Positions 25,289 through 33,736 of a DNA stretch of 64,000 nucleotides are shown one piece after another (the stretch's first letter is position 1; the number at the start of each line of letters is the position of its first letter). Origin of the DNA: DASZVB01 sp035545855 (GTDB lineage Bacteria > Myxococcota_A > Polyangia > Polyangiales > Polyangiaceae); contig DASZXK010000206.1 in NCBI GenBank assembly GCA_035545855.1, forward strand, positions 1 to 64,000, written 5' to 3'. The translations under genes were made by a program, and so were the position numbers. The notes below the pieces were generated by a model. It made no database searches, was not told the DNA's origin, and saw only the letters and a program-made list of their open reading frames with translations.

Positions 25289-25870
25289 TCACGCTTCCAA
25301 GCGCTCGGAATCCTTCGGTTCTCCGGTTTCCTCGAAAAAGGACATCCCCGAACCTCCCCATTTCCTGCGATCGACCAGGGTGAGTCCCGATTCGGGTCCG
25401 AGCGCGATCGGGGCGGCCGTCGGATGCCCGAGGAGCACCCGAGCGCCCGGGGCGAGCAGCCCGCGAATGACCTTCGAGACGCGCTCCGCGGCGTCCTGAG
25501 CAATCTTCCACGGTGGATCGGCGAGCACGACGTCGAACGGCGCGAGGCGCTCGAGCCTCGCCCGCGCCTTCTCGACCGGTACGTCGAGCACCGTCGCCTG
25601 CGCGGTCACGCCGAGCTTCTCGAGGTTCTTCTGGATCGCGCGGAGCGCGTTGCGATCCGTCTCCACGAACGTCGCGTGACGCGCGCCGCGCGAGAGCGAC
25701 TCGATGCCGAGCGCGCCGGTGCCGGCGAAGCAGTCCACCACGTTCTCGCCATCCAGGGGGCCGAGGATGTTGAAGATGGCCTCTCTCGCGCGATCCGTCG
25801 TCGGTCGCGTCGTCATTCCTTCGGGAGCCACGATGGGCCGTCCCCGGAAGCGTCCTGCGATGATTCGCAC
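25289..25870 (-). CDS. rsmD: 16S rRNA (guanine966-N2)-methyltransferase RsmD
   Basis: A 193-aa SAM-dependent methyltransferase that modifies G966 of 16S rRNA. The RsmD hallmarks are present: N-terminal MRIIAGRFRGRPI, RPTTDRAREAIFNIL, SAM-binding VVDCFAGTGALGIESLSRGA and the catalytic DPPW at 118-121 (DPPY in many homologues). The length matches the family. The GTG start lies 4 bp after the stop of the FAD oxidoreductase, so they are probably co-transcribed. Confidence 0.92.
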   Translation of the reverse strand: MRIIAGRFRGRPIVAPEGMTTRPTTDRAREAIFNILGPLDGENVVDCFAGTGALGIESLSRGARHATFVETDRNALRAIQKNLEKLGVTAQATVLDVPVEKARARLERLAPFDVVLADPPWKIAQDAAERVSKVIRGLLAPGARVLLGHPTAAPIALGPESGLTLVDRRKWGGSGMSFFEETGEPKDSERLEA

Positions 25871-25874
25871 GCCC

Positions 25875-27431
25875 TCACCCCGTCTCGATCTTGGTCCACA
25901 TGTCGCGCCTGAGCTTCTCCCGATTGCGGTCCTTGCGGGTGATGAGCCTTGCCGCGGTGGTCGCGGCGAGGAGCTGCCCTTCTTGACCGAGGCCCGGGAG
26001 CACCGTGCTCCCGACGAGGTAGGTCCCGCCGATGGGCCCGCGCACCGGCTCGCCCCCGATGCCGAGGAACCCCTCGGGTTCCACGGACCACAGCCACTGC
26101 ATGGGCTCGGCGTTCGGGCTCGTCTCGGTCACGTGGATTCGATCGATCTCCCGTCGCGCGCCGCCCTCGTACTGATAGAGCGGGAGGCCGTCGTGGGGCG
26201 AGTCCACGAGGACGACGTGCCGTTCCAGGAAGGGGAGCTGTTCGTAGATCGTCTGCAGCACGGCCTCGCGCGCTTCGAGCAGGCCGAGCGCTCCGCGCTT
26301 CGGAACCAGCGCTTCCGCGACGAGGAGCGTCTCGTCGGCGTGGCCCGCATCGGAGCTCCGCGTTCGCGAGACGCGGACGGCGAGGCGACGAGCCGGAGCG
26401 ACGGGCTCGGTCTTCCTCGGGAGCAGGAAGGACTCCTCCGAAAGCGGCGCGGGCAGCCCGGCCGTCTTCACGACGAGGCTCACCACGAATCGCCCGGCGA
26501 GCGTGCTCACGCGCGGCCACTCGCGCTCGGCCTTCTTGGTGATTCCCGAGCCGCGCGAGAGCTCCGCGAGGATTTCGCCGGGCATGTCCGTCACGAGCGC
26601 GTCGCAGCTCGTCGGGCTCTCCTGGCCGTCCTCGACGACGCCCGTCACGCTCCGTCCTCGCACGACGAGGGACGTCGCGCGTTGCTCGAGACGGCACTCG
26701 CCGCCGTGCGCGAGGATCCGCTCGACGAGGAACGCTTCGAGCTCGTCTTCTCCGCCGTCGAGCGCGAGCAGGCCGCGCGTCCAAGACCCGTGGAGCCGGG
26801 CGAGCGAGAACGCGCTCCGGTTGCCGGACGCCTCCGCCAGATCGCTCGCGAATCGCGCGGGAAGGAGCGTCACGTCCCGGTACGGATGCCCGACGGGGAA
26901 CTTGCCGAGGACCGCGTCCACGTCGCCGTCGGAGAGCGTGAGCATCGCGGCGGCGCGCCCCGTCTCGAACCGCTCCCAGAGCGTCCCGGGCGGCCACGAC
27001 ACGTCCCGGTCGAACGCCGCGTCCGCCGCGGCGTTCGTGTTCGCGAACGTCGCGTACATCTCCTCCACGACCTGCCGCACCTCGGGGAACTCTCGCTCCA
27101 CCTCGCGGGAGAAGAGCTCGAGGCTCGGCGGGACCTCGAGGCGGAAGCCGTCGCCGAGCACGGTGAACATCGGATCGAGCGCGCGCATGCGCCTCCGGAA
27201 CGTCTGCGTCTGCGCGAGCTCGTGGAGGAGCCTCCGGAAGGAAGGGCACGCCGCGGCGACGAACGTGAACGCGCGTCGCTTCAGCGTCCGGCCCTCGAAG
27301 TGATAGGACGCGGGGCGTTGCCCCTGACCGATCGAGAGCACGCGAAAGTCGCGCCGTGCGAGGAGCGCCGCCGCGGCGAGCGCGCCGATCGAACGCCCGA
27401 GGACGACGACGTCGTAGTGCCGGTGCGTCAC
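25875..27431 (-). CDS. FAD-dependent oxidoreductase, phytoene-desaturase-like
   Basis: A 518-aa flavoprotein of the amine-oxidase/phytoene-desaturase superfamily. The N-terminal dinucleotide fold (VVVLGRSIGALAAAALLARRDFRVLSI) has GRSIGA in place of the usual GxGxxG. The C-terminus carries GTYLVGSTVLPGLGQEGQLLAA, equivalent to the FAD-binding end of carotenoid desaturases. The middle is variable and the substrate is unknown. GTG 27431 overlaps the purN stop as GTGA, so it is translated with the purine genes, but nothing in the sequence ties it to purine chemistry. Confidence 0.78.
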   Translation of the reverse strand: MTHRHYDVVVLGRSIGALAAAALLARRDFRVLSIGQGQRPASYHFEGRTLKRRAFTFVAAACPSFRRLLHELAQTQTFRRRMRALDPMFTVLGDGFRLEVPPSLELFSREVEREFPEVRQVVEEMYATFANTNAAADAAFDRDVSWPPGTLWERFETGRAAAMLTLSDGDVDAVLGKFPVGHPYRDVTLLPARFASDLAEASGNRSAFSLARLHGSWTRGLLALDGGEDELEAFLVERILAHGGECRLEQRATSLVVRGRSVTGVVEDGQESPTSCDALVTDMPGEILAELSRGSGITKKAEREWPRVSTLAGRFVVSLVVKTAGLPAPLSEESFLLPRKTEPVAPARRLAVRVSRTRSSDAGHADETLLVAEALVPKRGALGLLEAREAVLQTIYEQLPFLERHVVLVDSPHDGLPLYQYEGGARREIDRIHVTETSPNAEPMQWLWSVEPEGFLGIGGEPVRGPIGGTYLVGSTVLPGLGQEGQLLAATTAARLITRKDRNREKLRRDMWTKIETG

Positions 27432-28054
27432 CCGAGCCTCGTCCGGACGCGCGCGCGCCGGCCGCCGTCCCCGGGCACGACCTCCACGCGCCCCTCCGCG
27501 ATGAGCGCGAGGCACGAGACGAGGAGCGAGTGTTCCTCGGCGAGGATCCGCGCGCGGAGCGCCGCCGCGTCGTCGCCGTCCAGGACGGGCACCGCGCGCT
27601 GTCCGATGATGGGCCCGGTGTCCGTCCCTTCGTCCACGAAGTGCACGGTGCACCCCGCGACCTTGACGCCGTAGGCGAGCGCCTGGTCCTGCGCGTCCAC
27701 GCCGGGAAACGCGGGCAGGAGCGACGGGTGGATGTTCACGATCCGGTTCGGGAAGGCGTCCAGGAACGTCTTCGTGAGGAGTCGCATGAACCCGGCGAGG
27801 ACGACGAGATCCACCGATGCCGCGCGGAGCGTCTCCACGAGCGCCGCGTCGAACCCCTCGCGATTCCCGTAGTCCTTGTGCGAGAGCACGCGCGTCGGCA
27901 CCCCCGCCTTCTCGGCGCGCTCGAGCGCGAGGACGCCGGGCTTGTTCGACACCACCACGGCGACCTTCGCGGGGAGCGTTCCGTCCTTCACCGCGTCCAG
28001 GATGGCCTGGAGGTTCGTGCCCGTCCCCGAGACGAGGACCCCGATCGACAGCAT
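27428..28054 (-). CDS. purN: Phosphoribosylglycinamide formyltransferase PurN
   Basis: A 208-aa enzyme that transfers the formyl group from 10-formyl-THF to GAR in purine synthesis. The catalytic triad is in place: Asn107 and His109 in NIHPSLLPAFPG, and Asp145 in DEGTDTGPII. The substrate loop SGTGTNLQAIL (9-19) and VVVSNKPG are also conserved. It starts 2 bp after the purM stop and overlaps the following FAD oxidoreductase gene. Confidence 0.95.
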   Translation of the reverse strand: MLSIGVLVSGTGTNLQAILDAVKDGTLPAKVAVVVSNKPGVLALERAEKAGVPTRVLSHKDYGNREGFDAALVETLRAASVDLVVLAGFMRLLTKTFLDAFPNRIVNIHPSLLPAFPGVDAQDQALAYGVKVAGCTVHFVDEGTDTGPIIGQRAVPVLDGDDAAALRARILAEEHSLLVSCLALIAEGRVEVVPGDGGRRARVRTRLG

Positions 28055-28056
28055 GT

Positions 28057-29100
28057 TCAGCCCACGACGTCGACGTCGGGCGCCGCGGACGCCTCCGTCG
28101 CGACGATTTCTCCGCCGACCCACGCGCGCTCTCCGGCCGCGCGGAGCGCCGTCATGGCGCGATCTTCGGCGCCCTTCGCGACGACCGCGACGAGGCCGAC
28201 GCCGAGGTTGAAGGTCCGTCGCATCTCGGCCTCCTCCACCGGGCCGCCCTTCGCGATGACCTGGAACACGGCCGGCCGCTCGTGATCCAGCCGCACCTTC
28301 GCCGAGACGCCCTTCGGCAGCACCCGCGGCAGGTTGCCGACGAGGCCGCCGCCGGTGACGTGGCAGAACGCTCGGAGATCCGACCCGAGCGCCGCGCCGA
28401 GCCCCGTCGCCGCATTGGTGTAGATGCGCGTGGGGGTGAGGAGCTCGTCGGCGAGCGTCTTCCCGAACTCCGGGACGTGGGAGTCGAGGGCGATGCGCAT
28501 CTCCGTCTCCAGGACGCGCCGCGCGAGCGAGTAACCGTTCGAGTGCAGCCCGGTGGAGGCGACGAAGATCAGCGAATCTCCGGCCTTCACCCGGCCCTTG
28601 CCGAGGACCTGCTTCCGCCCGACGACGCCGACCGCGAAGCCGGCGAGGTCGTACTCGCCCTCGGGGTACATGCCCGGGAGCTCGGCGGTCTCTCCGCCGA
28701 GGAGCGCGGCGCCGCCGAGCCGGCAGCCGTCCGCGATGCCGGCGATGACCTTCTCCGCGACGTTCACGTCCAGCTTCCCGCACGCGAAGTAGTCGAGGAA
28801 AAAGAGCGGCTTCGCGCCCGTCGTCACGACGTCGTTCACGCACATCGCGACGAGGTCCTGGCCGATCGTCCCGTGCCGGCCCGTCGCGAACGCGACCTTG
28901 AGCTTCGTGCCGACGCCGTCCGTGCCGCTCACGAGGAGCGGCTCTTCCACGCCGCCGGGGAGCGCCGAGAGCGCCGCGAAGCCGCCCACGCCCTCGACGA
29001 CGGTGTCGAGGTACGTGCTCCGCGCGATGGGCTTGATGCGCTCGACGAGCTCGTCGCCCGCGTCGATGTCGACCCCCGCCGCGCGATAGGTGATGGCCAT
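28057..29100 (-). CDS. purM: Phosphoribosylformylglycinamidine cyclo-ligase PurM
   Basis: A 347-aa AIR synthetase that closes the imidazole ring in purine synthesis. Conserved motifs are TYRAAGVDIDAGDELVERIK, SGTDGVGTKLKVA, MCVNDVVTTGAKPLFFLDYFACGKLD, GGAALLGGETAELPGMY, STGLHSNGYSLAR and HVTGGGLVGNLPR. The length is normal. ATG 29100 is preferred to an upstream GTG at 29106. It lies 9 bp downstream of thiO and 2 bp upstream of purN. Confidence 0.95.
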   Translation of the reverse strand: MAITYRAAGVDIDAGDELVERIKPIARSTYLDTVVEGVGGFAALSALPGGVEEPLLVSGTDGVGTKLKVAFATGRHGTIGQDLVAMCVNDVVTTGAKPLFFLDYFACGKLDVNVAEKVIAGIADGCRLGGAALLGGETAELPGMYPEGEYDLAGFAVGVVGRKQVLGKGRVKAGDSLIFVASTGLHSNGYSLARRVLETEMRIALDSHVPEFGKTLADELLTPTRIYTNAATGLGAALGSDLRAFCHVTGGGLVGNLPRVLPKGVSAKVRLDHERPAVFQVIAKGGPVEEAEMRRTFNLGVGLVAVVAKGAEDRAMTALRAAGERAWVGGEIVATEASAAPDVDVVG

Positions 29101-29109
29101 GGGCACCGT

Positions 29110-30258
29110 TTAGTCCCGGTTTCGCCGGGCACGCAACGGGGCGCGGTTTTCGGCCGTTTCGAGCCGCTTCGCCGCGTACGGATCCACCGGCAAGGGCGGC
29201 GATTTCCCGAGCACGATCGCGCGGATGATCTCCGCCGTGATGGGCGCGAGGAGGATCCCGTTCCGGTAGTGACCGGTCGCGAGCAGAAGCCCGGGGACGG
29301 CGCTCCGTCCGAGGAGCGGGAGCTCGTCCGCCGTGTACGGGCGGAAGCTCGACCAGCTCGCGCCGAACGTCGCGTCTCCGAGGGCGGGGACCAGCGTGAC
29401 CGCCGCGTCCAGGAGATCCCGGATGCCCCGCGCCGTCACCTCGCGGCGATAGCCCACGAACTCCACCGTCGCGCCGACGAGGATGCGTCCGTCGTCGCGC
29501 GGCACCAGGTAGCAGCGGGGTCCCGCGACGACGCGCGAGAGGACGGGCCGGGGGAGCTCGAGCTCGACCACCTGGCCTCGCGCCGGGATGACGGCGTCCT
29601 CCGGGAGCTTCGCGCCCGGCACGAGCGTCGACCAGCTCCCCGCCGCGAGCACGACCGTCTTGCCGCGATAGACCGTGCCGCTCTCCACCGCGACGCCCAC
29701 GGCGCGGTCGTTCTCGGTGAGGATCTCCTTCACGTACGCTCCCGACTCGAACCGCGCTCCCGCGCGTTCCGCCGCGACGTGGACGGCGCGGAAGAACTTC
29801 TTCGGGTCGATCCGCGCATCTTCCGGGAAGAACACCCCGCCCGGGCTCTTCGCGAGCGCAGGTTCGAGCTTCCGCACCTCCGCCGCGGAGAGGACGCGTC
29901 GCTTTCGGCCGGTCCCCTCCATCCACGCGGTCTCCTTCGCGAGCGCGCGGAGGGAAGCGGCCGTCTCGGCGACGCGGAGCACGCCGCCCTCCCGGAATTC
30001 CACGTCGATGCCCGTCTGTCTCCCGAGGCGCCTCGCCCATGCGGCGTGCCTCGGGAGGCCCGCGCCGAGGAGCTCCGCGAGCGGGCCCGGTCCGTGCGCC
30101 TCGGCGCCGGCACCGAGGATCCCGGCCGCCGCGCTGGACGCTTCCGCCCCCGGGATGCTTTTTTCGAGCACCACGACGGAGCGTCCGGCCTCGGCGAGGA
30201 CCCACGCGCACGCCGAGCCCATCACGCCGCCGCCGATGACGACGACGTCCGCCGTCAC
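29110..30258 (-). CDS. thiO: Glycine oxidase ThiO-like FAD enzyme
   Basis: A 382-aa FAD enzyme of the DAO family, predicted to oxidise glycine to iminoglycine for the thiazole of thiamine. Features: VVVIGGGVMGSACAWVLAEAG with GxGxxG at the N-terminus, EKSIPGAEASSAAAGILG, GGVFFPEDARIDPKKF, VVLAAGSWSTL, and the C-terminal FRPYTADELPLLGR with ATGHYRNGILLAPITAEII, which is typical of ThiO. The GTG start at 30258 directly precedes the FAD fold; an upstream GTG at 30300 would add 14 basic residues. Other thi genes are absent. It sits 9 bp ahead of purM. Confidence 0.85.
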   Translation of the reverse strand: MTADVVVIGGGVMGSACAWVLAEAGRSVVVLEKSIPGAEASSAAAGILGAGAEAHGPGPLAELLGAGLPRHAAWARRLGRQTGIDVEFREGGVLRVAETAASLRALAKETAWMEGTGRKRRVLSAAEVRKLEPALAKSPGGVFFPEDARIDPKKFFRAVHVAAERAGARFESGAYVKEILTENDRAVGVAVESGTVYRGKTVVLAAGSWSTLVPGAKLPEDAVIPARGQVVELELPRPVLSRVVAGPRCYLVPRDDGRILVGATVEFVGYRREVTARGIRDLLDAAVTLVPALGDATFGASWSSFRPYTADELPLLGRSAVPGLLLATGHYRNGILLAPITAEIIRAIVLGKSPPLPVDPYAAKRLETAENRAPLRARRNRD

Positions 30259-30338
30259 GACGCGCGGTCGACCCTTGCCGGAGGTTTTCGGGCGTCGCAC
30301 GCGCGGGACGCTAGCATCGAATCCACGGGAGCGCGGTT

Positions 30339-30368
30339 CACGCGCTCACGCGCTCACGCGCTCACGCG
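30339..30368. repeat. 8-bp tandem repeat over a stop codon
   Basis: CACGCGCT is repeated 3.75 times. The run covers the 3-prime end and the stop codon (30362-30364) of the membrane protein gene on the minus strand. Copy-number change would shift that frame, because 8 is not a multiple of 3. Confidence 0.8.
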
Positions 30369-31018
30369 GGTGACGGACGAAGCAATCGCGTGATCCCGAA
30401 GACGCCGAACGCCGAGAAGCCGAGGAAGAGCGCGATCACGCCGAGCGTCCACCGCGCGGTCGCCGGCGCTTCGCCGTCCACGAGGACCCATGCGCCCGAC
30501 GGCCGTTCGCCGAGCGTCGCGAGCGCCTCGCCCACGGCGGAGAACCGGAGCCCCGCTTCGTCGAGCGGCACGAGGCGACCGACGAAGGAGTTCGGCGGCA
30601 CGTAGTGCTCCGGCAGCTCGCTCCCCGGGACGCGAAGCTCGACGAAGAGCTTCGGGTTCCCCTCCGCGCGCACGAGCCGGAACCGATCGGGGTCGAGGGG
30701 CCGCCGGTACTCGACCGCCTGCGGCGCGAGCTCCCCCGCGGCGTGGACCCAGGTGTTCGCCGCGGACGGATCGAGCTGAACATTCGTCAGGGCACCGAGT
30801 TCCCGCGGGGGGCCGGACCACAGCGAATAGCGGGCGGGCGACACGAGGCCGACCGCGACGGCGATGGAGGCGACGGCGGTCGCGCCGAGCACCGCGAAGG
30901 TCGTCTTCCGCCAGGGGCGCCGCGGAGGCGGGAGCGCCTCGAGCTCCGGATCCAGCGGAGAACCCGCTCCGGCCTTTGCGCCGCCGGGTGACACCGAGGG
31001 TCCAGAAGCCTCTGCCAC
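30362..31018 (-). CDS. Two-helix membrane protein with periplasmic domain, unknown
   Basis: A 218-aa protein with one membrane helix near the N-terminus (about 35-55, TFAVLGATAVASIAVAVGLV) and one near the C-terminus (about 190-210, LGVIALFLGFSAFGVFGI). They flank a domain of about 130 residues (LFVELRVPGSELPEHYVPP, GRLVPLDEAGLRFSAVGEAL). I do not recognise the family. The only in-frame start with sensible coding beyond it is GTG 31018; the frame remains open far upstream but becomes Arg-rich. It diverges from the zinc-ribbon membrane protein at 31241. Confidence 0.65.
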   Translation of the reverse strand: MAEASGPSVSPGGAKAGAGSPLDPELEALPPPRRPWRKTTFAVLGATAVASIAVAVGLVSPARYSLWSGPPRELGALTNVQLDPSAANTWVHAAGELAPQAVEYRRPLDPDRFRLVRAEGNPKLFVELRVPGSELPEHYVPPNSFVGRLVPLDEAGLRFSAVGEALATLGERPSGAWVLVDGEAPATARWTLGVIALFLGFSAFGVFGITRLLRPSPA

Positions 31019-31240
31019 GACACCTTCGACAGCCGGAATCGAGGAAAGTTCCCGCCCCGTCGTGGGGCGCACCCGCCGGCGCCGGGCCCCCGGGCCGAAC
31101 CCGGACCTCCGAGGAGCGGCCGGAGGCCGCCCCGAGGCGGGACGAATGCCCCCAAATAAGCGCGTAGTTCTCGGCGGTTCTCTTCTCGGTTCTCGGGAGG
31201 GGACTTCGGGGGCTAGTATCGGTTTTCTCTGGGAACCCGC

Positions 31241-31777
31241 ATGGCACAGCCGAAGCACGTCGTTTGCCCGTCTTGTGGCTTCAAGAACACTCTGCCCCTG
31301 CAGAACAACCGCTGCGTGTCGTGCGGCGCGAAGATCGAAGATCTGAAGCGCGCCCTCTCCCGCCAGGAAGAGCTCGAACGGCGCTACCAGCAGGAGGGCT
31401 TCAGCCCGTCCTGGTTCGGCATCGCGCTCGTCATCGTCTCGGTGCTGACGGCGGCCATCATCATGGGGCTCCCCATGGTCATCCCGCTCTTCGACTTCGA
31501 AGGCTCCGCGGGGATGCTCGTCTCCATCCCCGTGTGGTTCCTCGCGGGGATGCTCGTCGGGCTCATCTCGCCCGGACGCACGTTCATCGAACCGGTGATC
31601 GCGACGTTCCTGGTCGCCATGCCGACGGCGTTCCTCCTCTACCAATCGCAGACGGTGAAGGCGATGCCCGCCTTCATGTACGTCCTCATGTCCGCGCTCG
31701 GCGTGCTCTTCACGCTCATCGGTTCCTACGTCGGCGAGCTCATCCAGATGGGCCCGGCGCCGAAGCCGAGCGAGTGA
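31241..31777 (+). CDS. Zinc-ribbon multi-pass membrane protein
   Basis: A 178-aa protein with an N-terminal zinc ribbon (C9PSC12 and C25VSC28), a short coiled helix (about 35-50) and four hydrophobic segments (about 59-84, 90-110, 115-135 and 145-168). No enzyme motif is seen. The family is unknown; zinc-ribbon plus membrane proteins are common and mostly uncharacterised. Its stop overlaps the GTG of a lipoprotein gene as GTGA, so the two may work together. A triplicated GGTTCTC-like motif lies 40-80 bp upstream. Confidence 0.72.
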   Translation: MAQPKHVVCPSCGFKNTLPLQNNRCVSCGAKIEDLKRALSRQEELERRYQQEGFSPSWFGIALVIVSVLTAAIIMGLPMVIPLFDFEGSAGMLVSIPVWFLAGMLVGLISPGRTFIEPVIATFLVAMPTAFLLYQSQTVKAMPAFMYVLMSALGVLFTLIGSYVGELIQMGPAPKPSE

Positions 31778-32181
31778 GCCGGGCGCACGCGCTTGCCCTG
31801 AGCCTGCTCGCCTCGGCGTGCCACGGCGAGCGGGACCAGGCCGTCCGCTCGGAGGCGGGGCGCGTCGCGGAGGCCGTCCGCAAGCTCCGCGAGGCGGACG
31901 GAGCCGCAAAGCGCCCGCTGCTCGTCGCGCTCGAACACGAGACGTGCACGGCGGAGGACGTCTGCGCCCTCCGGAAGACGTGCGCCGACGCCTACACGCT
32001 CCAGGTGACGGCGCTCGAGAGCGTCGCCGCCGTCCGCCACGCGAACGAGGACGGAAAGCCCCTCCCGCCCGAAGCCATGGCGCTGCTCGCGGAGGCGTCG
32101 GCGAAGCTCGAGGCGTCGAACGCGGCGACGAAGACGTGCGCCGACGTCGAAGGCGCGGCGCGACGGAAGCACGGCTTGTAG
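31774..32181 (+). CDS. Small helical lipoprotein, unknown
   Basis: A 135-aa protein with a short lipoprotein signal (ALALSLLASACHG, lipobox ASAC) and a helical, Ala/Glu/Arg-rich mature part with four Cys (CTAEDVCALRKTC and a later CADVEG), which could form two disulphides. The GTG start is set by the GTGA overlap with the zinc-ribbon membrane protein. I recognise no family. Confidence 0.7.
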   Translation: MSRAHALALSLLASACHGERDQAVRSEAGRVAEAVRKLREADGAAKRPLLVALEHETCTAEDVCALRKTCADAYTLQVTALESVAAVRHANEDGKPLPPEAMALLAEASAKLEASNAATKTCADVEGAARRKHGL

Positions 32182-32211
32182 GGCCTGCGTCGCTCCTGGC
32201 GTCGCGGCACA

Positions 32212-32226
32212 CGCCCCGGGGGGGCG
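32212..32226. terminator. GC hairpin between convergent genes
   Basis: CGCCCC-GGG-GGGGCG forms a perfect 6-bp stem with a 3-nt loop between the convergent stops at 32181 and 32252. There is no T run. It could end transcription from both sides, but a GC hairpin alone is weak evidence. Confidence 0.35.
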
Positions 32227-32251
32227 GCCTCTCCGCGTGAACCGCGGGCGC

Positions 32252-33700
32252 TCAGTGCGCGGACGGTGCCGGGGCCGCTGCCGCCTTCGGCGTGGGCTTC
32301 GGTTCGGGCGTTCCGGGCCTGGGCGGAGCCGCGCTCGGCGCGGGGGCGCCGCTTCCTGCCGGCGCTGCGCTTCCCGGCGGAGCCGCGCTCGGCGCGGGCG
32401 GCGTCCAGCCCTTGGCAGCGAAGAGGATCTTCCCGAAGCGCGACGCGCGGTGGAAGTTCCCCTGGCCGAGGATCGGCGACCAGGACTCGCCGCCGTTGTT
32501 CTCCATCGCGTAGAAGTTGAGACGCCAGGTCTGCCCGAGCTCCGGCGGCGTCTGCTTCGCCTTGTCGAACGACTTCCACGGGATCGCGACCTCCACGGCG
32601 TAGCCCGTGTCCTGATCGTCCTCCTTGTCCATCGTGCCCGTCACGACGACGGCGCTCTTCAGCTTCGCGCTCCACTCCTGGTGACCGAAGGGTCCGTCGG
32701 GCTCCTTCTTCGGCGTGTTGTAGGAGTCGAACTGGGAATCGAACACCAGGTTCTGCGGGTTCACCTGGATCTCGTAGTAGTCCTTGTTGTCCCCGTCGCC
32801 GTCCGGATCGACCATGATCTCCACGGTGTCCTTCGTCCAGAGGTGCGGGTCCTTCTCGTCCTTCTTGAAGCCGCCGACGACGTTCTTGTCCTTCACGTCG
32901 AAGCCCACGTAGAGGTTCTGGTCGTCCCAGAGCACCTTCGCCGAGCCGGTCACGCTCGCGGAGGGGTTCGGTTGCCCCGTGCGGACGTCCACGAACGGTC
33001 CGGTGGAGGGCGCCGTCTTCCAGGCCTCGTCGTCGAGCTTCCCGTCGACGACGATCTTCTGGCCCTTCTCCATCTTGTCCACGCGGAGCTCGGGCACGCG
33101 CGTCGTCTGCGGATCGGGCGCGCCTCCCTCGACGCGGATCGTCGCGGCGATGCCGCGGTTGTCCCGCTCCTTCGGGCCGCTCACGATCGGGAGTCGTTCG
33201 TCCGCCTTCCACACGCCGGTGGTGACGTTGATGGTCGCCGTCCGAACCTTCTTCGGGATCTGGAACTCCTGCGTGTCCACGTAGACCTTGCCGGCCTTCC
33301 AGGCGCTCGGGCCGAGGACCTGGTCGTGCTCCACGTACTTCCGGAGCGGACCCACGCTGTCGATGTTCAGGATGCGCTCGCCGGAGGCGTCCGTGACGTG
33401 CGTGAAGAGCTTCCAGCCGCCTTCCCCGAGCTCCTTGTCACAGCGCCAGTAGTTGGTGACCTTCACTCGATCGCCCGGCTTGATGGGAGTCGCGGGCTCC
33501 ACCTTCGACGCGACGAGCGTGATCTTGTTGTCGTAGTTGACGCCCACGGGCCTGGCGTCCGCCGGCTCCTTGTCGAGCGTGAACGCCTTCAGCGCCTCCG
33601 TCTGATCCGGCGGCGGCGCGTCCTTCGCGCCTCCGACGCAGGCGGGTGAGAGCACGGCGAAGCTCGCCGAGAAGAGGACGGACAGTGTGCGGTTCTTCAT
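32252..33700 (-). CDS. Lipoprotein with CBM9/DOMON-like domain
   Basis: A 482-aa lipoprotein (signal LFSASFAVLSPAC). Residues about 30-190 are paralogous to the whole of the neighbouring protein at 33737 (shared YW, GWxLFTH, G-K-x-Y and LPIVSGP landmarks). Residues about 205-430 have the shape of a family-9 carbohydrate-binding/DOMON-like domain: KIVVDGKLDDEAWKTAP, VLWDDQNLYVGFDVKD, KDTVEIMVDPDGD and WRLNFYAMENN. The tail is a Pro/Ala-rich stretch of about 60 residues. The ligand is unknown. It is the third gene after ffh, 36 bp beyond the paralogue. Confidence 0.8.
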   Translation of the reverse strand: MKNRTLSVLFSASFAVLSPACVGGAKDAPPPDQTEALKAFTLDKEPADARPVGVNYDNKITLVASKVEPATPIKPGDRVKVTNYWRCDKELGEGGWKLFTHVTDASGERILNIDSVGPLRKYVEHDQVLGPSAWKAGKVYVDTQEFQIPKKVRTATINVTTGVWKADERLPIVSGPKERDNRGIAATIRVEGGAPDPQTTRVPELRVDKMEKGQKIVVDGKLDDEAWKTAPSTGPFVDVRTGQPNPSASVTGSAKVLWDDQNLYVGFDVKDKNVVGGFKKDEKDPHLWTKDTVEIMVDPDGDGDNKDYYEIQVNPQNLVFDSQFDSYNTPKKEPDGPFGHQEWSAKLKSAVVVTGTMDKEDDQDTGYAVEVAIPWKSFDKAKQTPPELGQTWRLNFYAMENNGGESWSPILGQGNFHRASRFGKILFAAKGWTPPAPSAAPPGSAAPAGSGAPAPSAAPPRPGTPEPKPTPKAAAAPAPSAH

Positions 33701-33736
33701 GATTCCCTCCAAGCAGGTCAAATCTTCGAGCGCCCT

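Noticed and set aside
25704..27674. 656-aa open frame antisense to the FAD oxidoreductase
   Set aside because: Same shadow pattern, no family signature, no start context.
27817..30393. 858-aa plus-strand frame over purN-purM-thiO
   Set aside because: Opposite to three clear, conserved enzymes; low-complexity Arg/Asp translation.
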